From contig CM064523.1 in assembly GCA_032716605.1 (NCBI GenBank), positions 40,889,526-40,953,525 on the forward strand: 64,000 bases of DNA. The letters are read 5' to 3'. Source of the DNA: Paralithodes platypus (Eukaryota; Arthropoda; Malacostraca; Decapoda; Lithodidae). Shown here piece by piece: positions 44,979 to 54,969 of this stretch. The first letter of the stretch is position 1. The number at the start of each line of letters is the position of its first letter. Below the pieces are notes generated by a model that saw only the letters and a list, made by a program, of their open reading frames with translations, ran no database searches and had not been told where the DNA came from. The position numbers and the translations under genes are program-made.

Positions 44979-46837
44979 TGTTACGACCTGGCACTCGGGT
45001 ACACAAGGGCTCTCAATCAGGACTCGAATACGGCTCGCTGCCACAACGGAAACACACGATCCCATCCCCTGAGTACTGCCAGCCGAACAAAAAACACCAA
45101 TACCCTCCAGAGTTCAATCTGCTATAACGGGGTATACAAGAACTCGGTACTAGTGTTCAACAACAGACTAATAAAGAGACAGGAATTCTCTAGTCTGGTC
45201 AACAATCAAACAAAGAAGTAAGAAACAACAACACCAAAGAATAGTGTTGGCCGAAGCCGAAGTAATCCACCCTTGACTAAGAACTTAAGAAGTCCTCCAC
45301 CCTCTACTTCGGATTGGCACTATTACGTTACGTTAATTAATAGTCCTTAAGCATTGAGCAAGGAATCTTCTGAAAAAAGTTAGATGCTTCTCGGATGCTC
45401 GTAAGAAGTACGTATCGGATTTTGAACAGTAATTCAATAAGAAAAACACTGGCAATTAAATACTATTAAAGGTTTAAATTGGCATAAGAATAATTAAAAG
45501 AATATGCAATAGTAAATGGCAAACATTAAAAAGAAGTACTCCGCAAATGCAACGGCAATAGCCTACTCGGATTGTGCTCGTGGGCCACTAATCACTAAAG
45601 TAGCCAAGCTTGCAACACATGAAATCAATAGTGCATAACCAATATCATACATAAGGAAAGCTTCAATACTATTCTGTATCTACTAATCGAGTAAAGTCTA
45701 GCTAGGGTACTGTGGGCAAAAGGTAGCAGTGACTGAGCAAAAACGGCTCGTAGCCTAGCGAAGTCCTCACAACTGTTTAAAGTATTACGTTAACACTAAC
45801 AAGTGCACTTTGAGAAATCCAGATCCCTTGTATCTGGTTTTCTCCCGGCTCCTTGACAAAGTAAAAACAAGCTGTTAATAAAATACAGGGTGGTTAGGCT
45901 CTTGCCCTCACGCACTGTAAATTATTAACTCAACACAGTCAGCCGCGAAGACAACCTAGGCTTCACTGAACCGAAACGAGTATGCAGGTTTATCGCTTAA
46001 CCACTGCATCAAACAACAACTCGTAACACAGAAAAGCCTTACCCCAGTCTAGCATTACCTAGACTAGCAGAAAACAGGAATAATAATAATAATACACAGG
46101 GAAATGCATAGACAAGTGCAACAAACATAAATCAATCCTATTCTAAGTTAACCTTTCCAAAATAGGCTATCTAATAGGCATGTATCTCATGAGAACTCAA
46201 GCGATAATACGTTGGCTGACTAGCTCTGCACCAACGGGACCATGGAAGTTAAAAAGGGTAGGGAAAAGAGGAGATAAGAATGTAAGGTAGTAGAGAAAGT
46301 TCACATCAGTCAGAAGAATATATATAGTTAGCAAGGGAAATGAGAAGTCGCTCTGCCTAATGAGTTCTGATCAAAAAATGGCTAGACTTCCCTTTTTATA
46401 CTCGGCCCTCTAGTGAGCCCAACGTGAACTACTAAGGACCGCCCACTGACAATCATTACGTAATTTCTCTCTCTCCTCTGGGATAGACAAAGGCTTTCCT
46501 AGCACTGAGGGGAGGGGGGAGGGGGGGGGAGTGCTAGTGAGTTAGGCCCACCTCCCGCATGGCGCACCCACTGACCCCCAACTGTGGCTGCCGCTTCTCC
46601 CATCATTACAAATAAGTTTTACACACAATTCTTATAACTAATGATATAAAATAGAACTCGTTGACTCAGATGAAAACAAAATACATATTCATATTACTTA
46701 TAGTACAACGGCTCACATGAACTAAGTTAGGAAACTCTACATAGACTACAGCCAAAGTTCCTGCCCTGACGATCCTAGCGAGAGTGGGGCATGACTAGGC
46801 GTTCTGTACAGCATGCTCACACTGGACATGCGTCACA
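44979..46837 (-). repeat. LTR 2 of the gypsy array
   Basis: 1859 bp, from TGTTACGACC to CGTCACA in plus view (TGTGACG...GTAACA on the minus strand). It has the uninterrupted TTAATAAAATACAG site at about 45876, and a run of G interrupted by one A near 46510-46530. Confidence 0.95.
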
Positions 46838-47379
46838 CCTCCCCCAAGATTTTACTTGCTCAACCCTGAGCTAAAATCTGACAAACACAGAACCCCATCA
46901 AGCCCCTCACGCCCAGCGACCGCATGGCACTAAAACAAAGCTGAGTTTATCACCAAAACACATCTTATTATTAACCAAAAATTCACATTTTATAACTCCT
47001 CCCAAGAATAGCAAAAAGACACAATATCATGCTCCCAGAGCGAGCTTACAGCAGCTCAGCCGTTTGATAGTTCGTGGACTACTCAAACTCTATAGGCTAT
47101 GATAAACTTATACGATTACCTATATCAAAAGAAAGAGTTTTTTATATGATTTTTATATTTTAATATGTTTTTCCCGGCTGCACTATAAGGGCAGCCTATT
47201 TTCCTCCACTCAAACCCACACACCTGTGATAGCCTACGACTGATCATCCACCCTTGATAAACAATCCGCGATCACATTGTCACATCCAGCAATATGACGG
47301 ACTCCATGCTTGCGCCCCGCCCACATCACGCAACCCCGCCCTCTATGGTCGCAAAAAACATCCTGGCAAGGTCGCCATT
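46838..47379 (-). mobile_element. Short internal region 2 (same deletion as region 1)
   Basis: 542 bp, with the same two deletion joints as 44438-44978 (CGGA|CTCC and CCTG|GCAAGG). The identical joints mean both come from one deletion derivative, multiplied after the deletion. Confidence 0.9.
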
Positions 47380-49230
47380 TGTTACGACCTGGCACTCGGG
47401 TACACAAGGGCTCTCAATCAGGACTCGAATACGGCTCGCTGCCACAACGGAAACACACGATCCCAACCCCTGAGTACTGCCAGCCGAACAAAAAACACCA
47501 ATACCCTCCTGAGTTCAATCTGCTATAACGGGGTATACAAGAACTCGGTACTAGTGTTCAACAACAGACTAATAAAGAGACAGGAATTCTCTAGTCTGGT
47601 CAACAATCAAACAAAGAAGTAAGAAACAACAACACCAAAGAATAGTGTTGGCCGAAGCCGAAGTAATCCACCCTTGACTAAGAACTTAAGAAGTCCTCCA
47701 CCCTCTACTTCGGATCGGCACTATTACGTTACGTTAATTAATAGTCCTTAAGCATCGAGCAAGGAATCTTCTGAAAAAAGTTAGATGCTTCTTGGATGCT
47801 CGTAAGAAGTACGTATCGGATTTTGAACAGTAATTCAATAAGAAAAACACTGGCAATTAAATACTATTAAAGGTTTAAATTGGCATAAGAATAATTAAAA
47901 GAATATGCAATAGTAAATGGCAAACATTAAAAAGAAGTACTCCGCAAATGCAACGGCAATAGCCTACTCGGATTGTGCTCGTGGGCCACTAATCACTAAA
48001 GTAGCCAAGCTTGCAACACATGAAATCAGTAGTGCATAAACAATATCATACATAAGGAAAGCTTCAATACTATTCTGTATCTACTAATCGAGTAAAGTCT
48101 AGCTGGGGTACTGTGGGCAAAAGGTAGCAGTGACTGAGCAAAAACTGCTCGTAGCCTAGCGAAGTCCTCACAACTGTTTAAAGTATTACGTTAACACTAA
48201 CAAGTGCACTTTGAGAAATCCAGATCCCTTGTATCTGGTTTTCTCCCGGCTCCTTGACAAAGTAAAAACAAGCTGTTAATAAAATACAGGGTGGTTAGGC
48301 TCTTGCCCTCACGCACTGTAAATTATTAACTCAACACAGTCAGCCGCGAAGACAACCTAGGCTTCACTGAACCGAAACGAGTATGCAGGTTTATCGCTTA
48401 ACCACTGCATCAAACAACAACTCGTAACACAGAAAAGCCTTACCCCAGTCTAGCATTCCCTAGACTAGCAGAAAACAGGAATAATAATAATAACACACAG
48501 GGAAATGCATAGACAAGTGCAACAAACATAAATCAATCCTATTCTAAGTTAACCCTTCCAAAATAGGCTATCTAATAGGCATGTATCTCATGAGAACTCA
48601 AGCGATAATACGTTGGCTGACTAGCTCTGCACCAACGGGACCATGGAAGTTAAAAAGGGTAGGGAAAAGAGGAGATAAGAATGTAAGGTAGTAGAGAAAG
48701 TTCACATCAGTCAGAAGAATATATATAGTTAGCAAGGGAAATGAGAAGTCGCTCTGCCTAATGAGTTCTGATCAAAAAATGGCTAGACTTCCCTTTTTAT
48801 ACTCGGCCCTCTAGTGAGCCCAACGTGAACTACTAAGGACCGCCCACTGACAATCATTACGTAATTTCTCTCTCTCCTCTGGGATAGACAAAGGCTTTCC
48901 TAGCACTGAGGGGAGGGGGGGGAATGCTAGTGAGGTAGGCCCACCTCCCGCATGGCGCACCCACTGACCCCCAACTGTGGCTGCCGCTTCTCCCATCATT
49001 ACAAATAAGTTTTACACACAATACTTATAACTAATGATATAAAATAGAACTCGTTGACTCAGATGAAAACAAAATACATATTCAAATTACTTATAGTACA
49101 ACGGCTCACATGAACTAAGTTAGGAAACTCTACATAGACTACAGCCAAAGTTCCTGCCCTGACGATCCTAGCGAGAGTGGGGCATGACTAGGCGTTCTGT
49201 ACAGCATGCTCACACTGGACATGCGTCACA
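47380..49230 (-). repeat. LTR 3 of the gypsy array (3' LTR of the full internal region)
   Basis: 1851 bp. It is nearly identical to LTR 2 and LTR 4, with a shorter G run (48910-48922) and scattered single changes, for example the CAAAAACTGCTC segment near 48138. Confidence 0.95.
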
Positions 49231-49241
49231 CCTCCCCCAAG
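49231..49241 (-). promoter_or_regulatory. Polypurine tract
   Basis: On the minus strand CTTGGGGGAGG lies directly against the TGTGACG start of LTR 3, where plus-strand DNA synthesis of a retrotransposon is primed. The same tract precedes LTRs 1 and 2. Confidence 0.8.
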
Positions 49242-49626
49242 ATTTTACTTGCTCAACCCTGAGCTAAAATCTGACAAACACAGAACCCCATCAAGCCCCT
49301 CACGCCCAGCGACCGCATGGCACTAAAACAAAGCTGAGTTTATCACCAAAACACATCTTATTATTAACCAAAAATTCACATTTTATAACTCCTCCCAAGA
49401 ATAGCAAAAAGACACAATATCATGCTCCCAGAGCGAGCTTACAGCAGCTCAGCCGTTTGATAGTTCGTGGACTACTCAAACTCTATAGGCTATGACAAAC
49501 TTATACGATTACCTATATCAAAAGAAAGAGTTTTTTATATGATTTTTATATTTTAACATGTTTTTCCCGGCTGCACTATAAGGGCAGCCTATTTTCCTCC
49601 ACTCAAACCCACACACCTGTGATAGC
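49242..49626 (-). other. 3' untranslated region of the full gypsy element
   Basis: 385 bp between the pol stop and the polypurine tract. It has no ORF and is copied in both short internals with little change. Confidence 0.7.
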
Positions 49627-52600
49627 CTACGACTGATCATCCACCCTTGATAAACAATCCGCGATCACATTGTCACATCCAGCAATATGACGGATGTCCA
49701 GGTTATACTCCTGCAACATCAAAGACCACCTGGTCAGTCTCTTATTGCGATTGTGAAATTGATTCAGGAATCTCAAAGGGTGATGATCAGTGTAGATAAC
49801 CACGACTGGGCCATAGGCTGGAACATACACCTCGAAGTGCCTGAGCGACAGCACAATCGCCAGTAATTCCTTTTCTATTGTAGAATAGTTCTTTTGTGCA
49901 GCATTGAACTTCTTAGAAAAGAAACTTACTGGGTGTTCCACACCTTCATTGTCTGTCTGTAGCAAGACGGCACCAGCCCCTACACCACTAGCATCTGTTG
50001 CCAGCTGAAAAGGCCTGTTAAAGTCTGGGGCCCTGAGTATCGGGTGAGTACATAGCAAATGTTTCACCAAAGTGAAAGCCTTTTCACACTCAGGTGCCCA
50101 CAAAAACTTTTTGTCTTTAGATAACAAATCTGTGAGAGGTGCCAACACCGTTGAGTAACCTTTTATGAAGCGTCTGTAGTAGCCTATCATACCCAAGAAT
50201 CTCATAATCTGCTTCTTGGTTGTTGGGTGCGGAAATTTATTGATAGCCTGTACCTTGTTCTGAGGAGGGCACACCTGTCCCCTTCCCACTACAAACCCAA
50301 GGTACTGCACAGTGGCTTTTACGAAGTCACACTTTGCCAAATTTACTACCAGACCTGCTTCACTAAGTTTCCGGAACAAGGTCTCAAGGTGCTCACAATG
50401 GCTCTCAAAGTCGTCATCATAAATGATTACATCGTCCAAATATACGGTGCAATTTGGAATGTCCTTTACAATTTCATTCATCAGGTTCTGAAACGTTGCT
50501 GGTGCATTCTTAAGTCCGTAAGGCATAACATTGCACCGGTAGGTACTCCCGTCCACATCAAAACCACATACCTCTTTAGCACACTCGGACAAAGGTACTT
50601 GCCAGTAACCTTTTACTAAATCTACTTTAGACAAAAAACGAGCATTACCAATTTTGTCAACACTATCATCAACCCGAGGAAGAGGATATGGGTTAGTTGG
50701 AGTCAAACCGTTTAACCTACGGAAATCAATACAAAAGCGTACCTTGCCATCTGGCTTAGGCTGCAGTGTTACAGGGGAAGTCCACTTAACTGTGCCTTTC
50801 TCTATCAACCCTCTACCGAGCATATACTCCAACTCATCCCTCAGAGCTGGTAGTTTTATGGGGGGCACACGGTACGGGATTGACTTAAAGGGTAGATGGT
50901 CCCCCACATCAACATCATGCATAGCCTGAGTAGTGAGGCCTGGGTGTTCAGCAAATACAGTGGGGTATGAACCGAACAACTGACGGATAGCATCAAACTG
51001 CGGCTCAGGCAAATGAGCTATAGCCTCGTCAGCCCTTAGGCTCGAGTTCCCCGCCCACTGATCCGCTGAAACATGTTGATCCCAGCTATCCTCCTCTGAA
51101 GCTTGACTGTCCCCCTCTCCTTCTCCACCACGGCCGCAACAAGCCAACACAGGGACAGTGAGAGGCTCAGAGGGGCGCCTCACATACTCTTTAATAAGGT
51201 TCACGTGACATAACTGGTTCTTTTTCCTCCTGTCTGGAGTGGCAACAAGGTAATCTAAGTCTGAAATTTTTTCTACAATTTTATAAGGTCCAGTGTACTT
51301 CGCAGAGAGGGGGTTACCAACCAAAGGCAACAAAATTAATACCTCTTGTCCTACAGTGAACTTCCGGAGCCTCACTTTGCGATCATACCTGTCCTTCATC
51401 AAAGCTTGTGATTCTGTCAAATTTCTACCTGCCATCTCCAGACTCTTAAGCATGCGCTCACGGCTTTCAAGCACATACTTTAATAATGGACAAGGCTGCA
51501 CAGTCCCCTCCCAAATTTCCATCAGCATGTTAAGGGGGCCCCTGACACGGTGTCCAAAAATCAGCTCGTTTGGACTAAATCCCAGGCTCTCACCAGGTAC
51601 CTCCCGAGCAGCAAACAGCACATAAGGCAATCCAAGATCCCAATCCATACCGTTGTCAGCACAATAACACCTGAGCATGCTTTTAAGTGTAGCATGCCAC
51701 CGCTCAAGCACCCCTTGACTCTCAGGGTGATACGCTGACGATATTACTGCTCGTATCCCATGCTGTTGCATTGTTTGCTTGAACATGTTGGAGGTGAAAT
51801 TAGATCCCTGATCAGACTGAATCTCCTCCGGGTACCCGTACCTTGAGAAGTACCACAACAAGTTACTGACTACCGTCTTAGCCATTCCATTTTTCATAGG
51901 GTATGCATCGGGGTATCTAGTGGCAACATCCATTATGGTTAACAAAAATTTATTTCCCGCCTTAGTGGGAGGGAGTGGACCAACCATGTCAACAATAATT
52001 TTACTAAAGGGTGGCCCAATCACAGGAATAGGGTGTAACGGAGCCTTAGGAATAACTTGGTTCGGTTTCCCGACACGTTGACAAATATCACAGGAGTTTA
52101 TCCATGACTGCACATGAGACTTCATCCCCGGCCACCAAAACAATTTCCCCAAAGCCGCCACCGTTTTTCTCACCCCTAGATGTCCTGCCAGTGGTGTGTC
52201 ATGCGCCAACCTCAGTAGGCTATCCCTGCACTCCCGTGGCACCACCAACTGGTCCACTACTCCGGACCCCTTTTGCCAACTACGTTTAGGGTCTTGAAAA
52301 CGCCTATAAAGGATGCCTTCTAAATAAAAAAAATCCCCTGGCTGTGCATCGCCGTCCTCGTCGAGCTCTACAGCTCCATTAGCACACGTTTGGAGCTCAG
52401 GGTCCTCTAGTTGCAACCGACGTATATCTGAGGGTGCCAAGCGATCTAACTGCTCCCGGAGCAATGCATGACCTTCCCCGATACTGGGCTGCTCCCTCTG
52501 TCTCTCTCGATGTACATAACGTTGCTGTCGTGGAGACTCGTCATGCCCAGCCTCGTCACTCTCGATGACAGGCCCAGGGGCTACTCCAGAATTAAGTAAT

Positions 52601-53946
52601 GGTGCTAATACTGAATCACCCAGGAGAGCCGCCGAGTCAAAACTCTTAAAACCAACTCCAGCTTTAGCCTCCTCCTGTTGATCGTTCCTCCGCTGGTCTG
52701 AAGACGGAGGACTAGGCTGTGACACTTTAGCTGCCCGAGCTCGGGTGACAACACACGCCATGGGTTGTGTCTGGCACCGCTCGACCCACTCTTGCTCTTC
52801 CCTACTCACGTCGGCCGGCCTCTCGGCAACGACTAAGGGTAGAACCTCAGAAGCGGGCATTGCAAAGTCGTTGCCGAGAAGAAGGTCGACGCCCTCCACT
52901 GGCAGTTTCTCCACAATCCCGACATCCAATTCACGTGCCACACCATCCACCTCCAACTCCAACCGCAGCAGCGGGTATGACCGAGTTGCATTAATACCCT
53001 GCACCACTACCACCCGAGCCGCGTTTATAGGGTAGCCAGTCAAGTTTTTCATCAGAGTCTGGGAAGCACCTGTATCACGCAAGACCTCTACTCCATGCTT
53101 GCGCCCCGCCCACATCACGCAACCCCGCCCTCTATGGTCGCAAAAAACATCCTGAGCAGGGTTCGAGCCTCCCAGGTGCTTCTGCATTGGCTGTGCCTCA
53201 GCCTCTGACGAACTGCCCCAGGCAAACTCAGATGACTTCGGAGACACACCAATGTTGCAGGCCAAAGACACAGCTGCTGTAGGTGGTTTGCTAGGACAGA
53301 CTCTTGCAAAGTGCCCCTTTTTATGACAATGATAACACTCCAACTCCCCTTTGGGCTTCCCTTGGTACTGGGAAGGGCCCGGCCCCTTCTTAAATGGGAC
53401 GGTGCTAGTCTTGTGGTCAGTCTTGGTATCATGGCTCTTGTACTTGTTTGCATAAGGTATATCACTAACTCGGGGGGGTGGGGCGTCACGCCCCTTGTTA
53501 CCTGCCTCACTACGCTGGGCAGACCCGCACCCACGAATTAGTGATAGCCGGAGGTCAGCCATCTCAGCTGCCTCCTGTAGAGTTTTTGGGTTCTTTTCTT
53601 TAATAGTTAAAGTCATTTCTGCACCAGTACACTTATAAAACTGCTCGAGCAGAAACAGCTCAGTCAACTGTTCGGCCGTCTCAGCTTTCTCAGAACGTGT
53701 CCAGTTTTTAAGTGCATCTTTTAAGTCCCGGGCATGTTCAAGAAAGGTCGCCTCCCTAGTCTTTGTAACACCCCGAAACTTCAATCGATATGTTTCCGGT
53801 TGCAACTCGTATGCCCGTAGGACAGCTCTCTTCAATTCTGGGTAGTCAATGCAAGACTCTAAAGGCAGTGCATCATAAGCCTTCAGACCCTTACGCGTAA
53901 GTCTTGAGGAGACTAGAGCTGTCCACTTCTCTTCAGGCCAATTATG
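49627..53946 (-). CDS. gag C-terminus and pol of a Gmr1-type Ty3/gypsy element: zinc knuckle, protease, integrase, RT, RNase H
   Basis: The frame is open for about 1440 codons after the TAG at 53947-53949. Residues here are counted from the TTG at 53833-53835, which is not claimed as a start. A capsid-like helical segment (VLRAYELQPETYRLKFRG, 5-22) leads to the CCHC knuckle CYHCHKKGHFARVC (167-180) and the protease DTGAS (254-258). Next comes integrase: zinc-finger residues H545, H552, C582, C585, catalytic D616, D675 and E711 with spacing 58 and 35, and a GPY block near 849. After it come RT (KVDLVKGYWQ 1070-1079, VMPYGLKNAPATF 1103-1115, YLDD 1132-1135) and RNase H (TDASG 1280-1284, E-K-E 1321-1323, TDHHPL 1349-1354, ADCLSR 1392-1397). 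Integrase before RT is the Gmr1 order. All catalytic residues look intact and there is no env. Translation probably depends on the upstream gag start and passage through the TAG. Confidence 0.93.
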   Translation of the reverse strand, partial: HNWPEEKWTALVSSRLTRKGLKAYDALPLESCIDYPELKRAVLRAYELQPETYRLKFRGVTKTREATFLEHARDLKDALKNWTRSEKAETAEQLTELFLLEQFYKCTGAEMTLTIKEKNPKTLQEAAEMADLRLSLIRGCGSAQRSEAGNKGRDAPPPRVSDIPYANKYKSHDTKTDHKTSTVPFKKGPGPSQYQGKPKGELECYHCHKKGHFARVCPSKPPTAAVSLACNIGVSPKSSEFAWGSSSEAEAQPMQKHLGGSNPAQDVFCDHRGRGCVMWAGRKHGVEVLRDTGASQTLMKNLTGYPINAARVVVVQGINATRSYPLLRLELEVDGVARELDVGIVEKLPVEGVDLLLGNDFAMPASEVLPLVVAERPADVSREEQEWVERCQTQPMACVVTRARAAKVSQPSPPSSDQRRNDQQEEAKAGVGFKSFDSAALLGDSVLAPLLNSGVAPGPVIESDEAGHDESPRQQRYVHRERQREQPSIGEGHALLREQLDRLAPSDIRRLQLEDPELQTCANGAVELDEDGDAQPGDFFYLEGILYRRFQDPKRSWQKGSGVVDQLVVPRECRDSLLRLAHDTPLAGHLGVRKTVAALGKLFWWPGMKSHVQSWINSCDICQRVGKPNQVIPKAPLHPIPVIGPPFSKIIVDMVGPLPPTKAGNKFLLTIMDVATRYPDAYPMKNGMAKTVVSNLLWYFSRYGYPEEIQSDQGSNFTSNMFKQTMQQHGIRAVISSAYHPESQGVLERWHATLKSMLRCYCADNGMDWDLGLPYVLFAAREVPGESLGFSPNELIFGHRVRGPLNMLMEIWEGTVQPCPLLKYVLESRERMLKSLEMAGRNLTESQALMKDRYDRKVRLRKFTVGQEVLILLPLVGNPLSAKYTGPYKIVEKISDLDYLVATPDRRKKNQLCHVNLIKEYVRRPSEPLTVPVLACCGRGGEGEGDSQASEEDSWDQHVSADQWAGNSSLRADEAIAHLPEPQFDAIRQLFGSYPTVFAEHPGLTTQAMHDVDVGDHLPFKSIPYRVPPIKLPALRDELEYMLGRGLIEKGTVKWTSPVTLQPKPDGKVRFCIDFRRLNGLTPTNPYPLPRVDDSVDKIGNARFLSKVDLVKGYWQVPLSECAKEVCGFDVDGSTYRCNVMPYGLKNAPATFQNLMNEIVKDIPNCTVYLDDVIIYDDDFESHCEHLETLFRKLSEAGLVVNLAKCDFVKATVQYLGFVVGRGQVCPPQNKVQAINKFPHPTTKKQIMRFLGMIGYYRRFIKGYSTVLAPLTDLLSKDKKFLWAPECEKAFTLVKHLLCTHPILRAPDFNRPFQLATDASGVGAGAVLLQTDNEGVEHPVSFFSKKFNAAQKNYSTIEKELLAIVLSLRHFEVYVPAYGPVVVIYTDHHPLRFLNQFHNRNKRLTRWSLMLQEYNLDIRHIAGCDNVIADCLSRVDDQS

Positions 53947-54756
53947 CTACCTACATTTCTTCTCAAAACGATTAAAAAATTCTGTGACTTCAGTTTCATT
54001 AAATACCGGCACCAATTTGACTAATTGGGCCAAGGACTGTTCTCTTACTTGGCCCTCACGGCCCATCCAAGTCCCTGTCGACTCTGCACGAGACTTATCT
54101 AAATCTAATTTAGCACAATATTTCTCCGAGTCGTACCTAAGCTCAGCCTCATGCCTCCTAACCTCAATCTCATGCCTCCTCGTCTCATCCTCCTGCCTCC
54201 TGGTCTCATTCTCCTGCCTCCTGGTCTCATCCTCCTGCTTCCTAGCCTCAATCTCCTGCTTCCTAGCCTCAATCTTAGCAAGCTCAAGTCTAAATACCAT
54301 ATCTGGAGACAGGCAGGAAGAGGGAGCTGCCACTACTGAAGGAGGGGGGGCAAAAACTGGGGAACCACCATGTGCACCACCCGAGGGCACTCCAATCTGC
54401 CAATTCTCATCCCTCTGTGGGAGAGTGCTAACCTCCGGTAACTGAGTGGACGGCACTGTGGAAGTCGAGTGAGAGGGGATCTGGGGAGGAACCCCCCCAA
54501 ACGCCCTCTCCTCCGAAACCCCATGTCGCCCACGCAACACCCAGGAAATCAGCTCCCCCTTGGACATCCCTACTACATTGGAAATGCCCAAAACCTTGGC
54601 TATCAGGTGCAAGCCACAAACATCCACCCCAGTCAGCCTCTCCTCCGTCACGTGGTACCGCTTACTCACAAAAACTCTAGCATCCTCCTCACTGGTTACT
54701 AACGGCACACCTTCAAATGGCATCTCTCGCTCATCGTCAGTGCTAATGCACGACAT
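53947..54756 (-). CDS. gag N-terminal ORF of the Gmr1-type gypsy element, ending at an in-frame TAG
   Basis: The start is chosen at ATG 54754-54756 (MSCISTDD), because copy 1 has an aligned ATG followed by MS after the same GTGGAC block; the frame extends a few codons upstream without an ATG. The protein has a VTSEEDARVF block, a Pro/Ser-rich middle, and a long charged coiled-coil-like repeat (EARKQE/ETRRQE/EVRRHE units, about 54100-54290) that is expanded relative to copy 1. It ends FNRFEKKCR before TAG. The downstream frame (HNWPEEKWTALVSSRL) is the same frame and continues the same capsid-like domain, so the stop falls inside a domain. It is either a readthrough site or a shared inactivating mutation. 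Confidence 0.85.
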   Translation of the reverse strand: MSCISTDDEREMPFEGVPLVTSEEDARVFVSKRYHVTEERLTGVDVCGLHLIAKVLGISNVVGMSKGELISWVLRGRHGVSEERAFGGVPPQIPSHSTSTVPSTQLPEVSTLPQRDENWQIGVPSGGAHGGSPVFAPPPSVVAAPSSCLSPDMVFRLELAKIEARKQEIEARKQEDETRRQENETRRQEDETRRHEIEVRRHEAELRYDSEKYCAKLDLDKSRAESTGTWMGREGQVREQSLAQLVKLVPVFNETEVTEFFNRFEKKCR

Positions 54757-54955
54757 ACTGAAGTCCACAAACAAATTCTCGAGACAAAAGTGTTAAACTT
54801 CCTATGCAAGCACTAATTACTAAATTAACTGGAGTCTCTTAAATGCTTTACTAATTGCCATACAAAAAAAAATATTCTTCAATATGCACGCTAAAATACA
54901 AACAAACAAATGTTGTACAACTCTGCAAAAATTTATACTGTTCACAAAATCCTAA
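54757..54955 (-). other. Leader between primer site and gag
   Basis: About 200 bp of non-coding, AT-rich leader between the primer binding site and gag. It may hold packaging signals; no specific motif was recognised. Confidence 0.5.
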
Positions 54956-54967
54956 GCAAGGTCGCCA
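54956..54967 (-). promoter_or_regulatory. Primer binding site of the gypsy array element
   Basis: On the minus strand TGGCGACCTTGC begins two bases inside LTR 4. The TGGCGACC part would pair with a tRNA ending GGTCGCCA, which fits some arginine tRNAs (inference). Both short internals retain it. Confidence 0.7.
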
Positions 54968-54969
54968 TT

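Noticed and set aside
44853..45221. 122-codon frame repeated at 44853, 47254 and (in part) 54910
   Set aside because: It crosses the short internal region, primer site and LTR; the repetition reflects the array, not a conserved gene.
50227..54533. Plus-strand frames opposite the gypsy gag-pol (50227-50619, 52745-53035, 53984-54445 and others)
   Set aside because: Antisense shadows of the minus-strand polyprotein.
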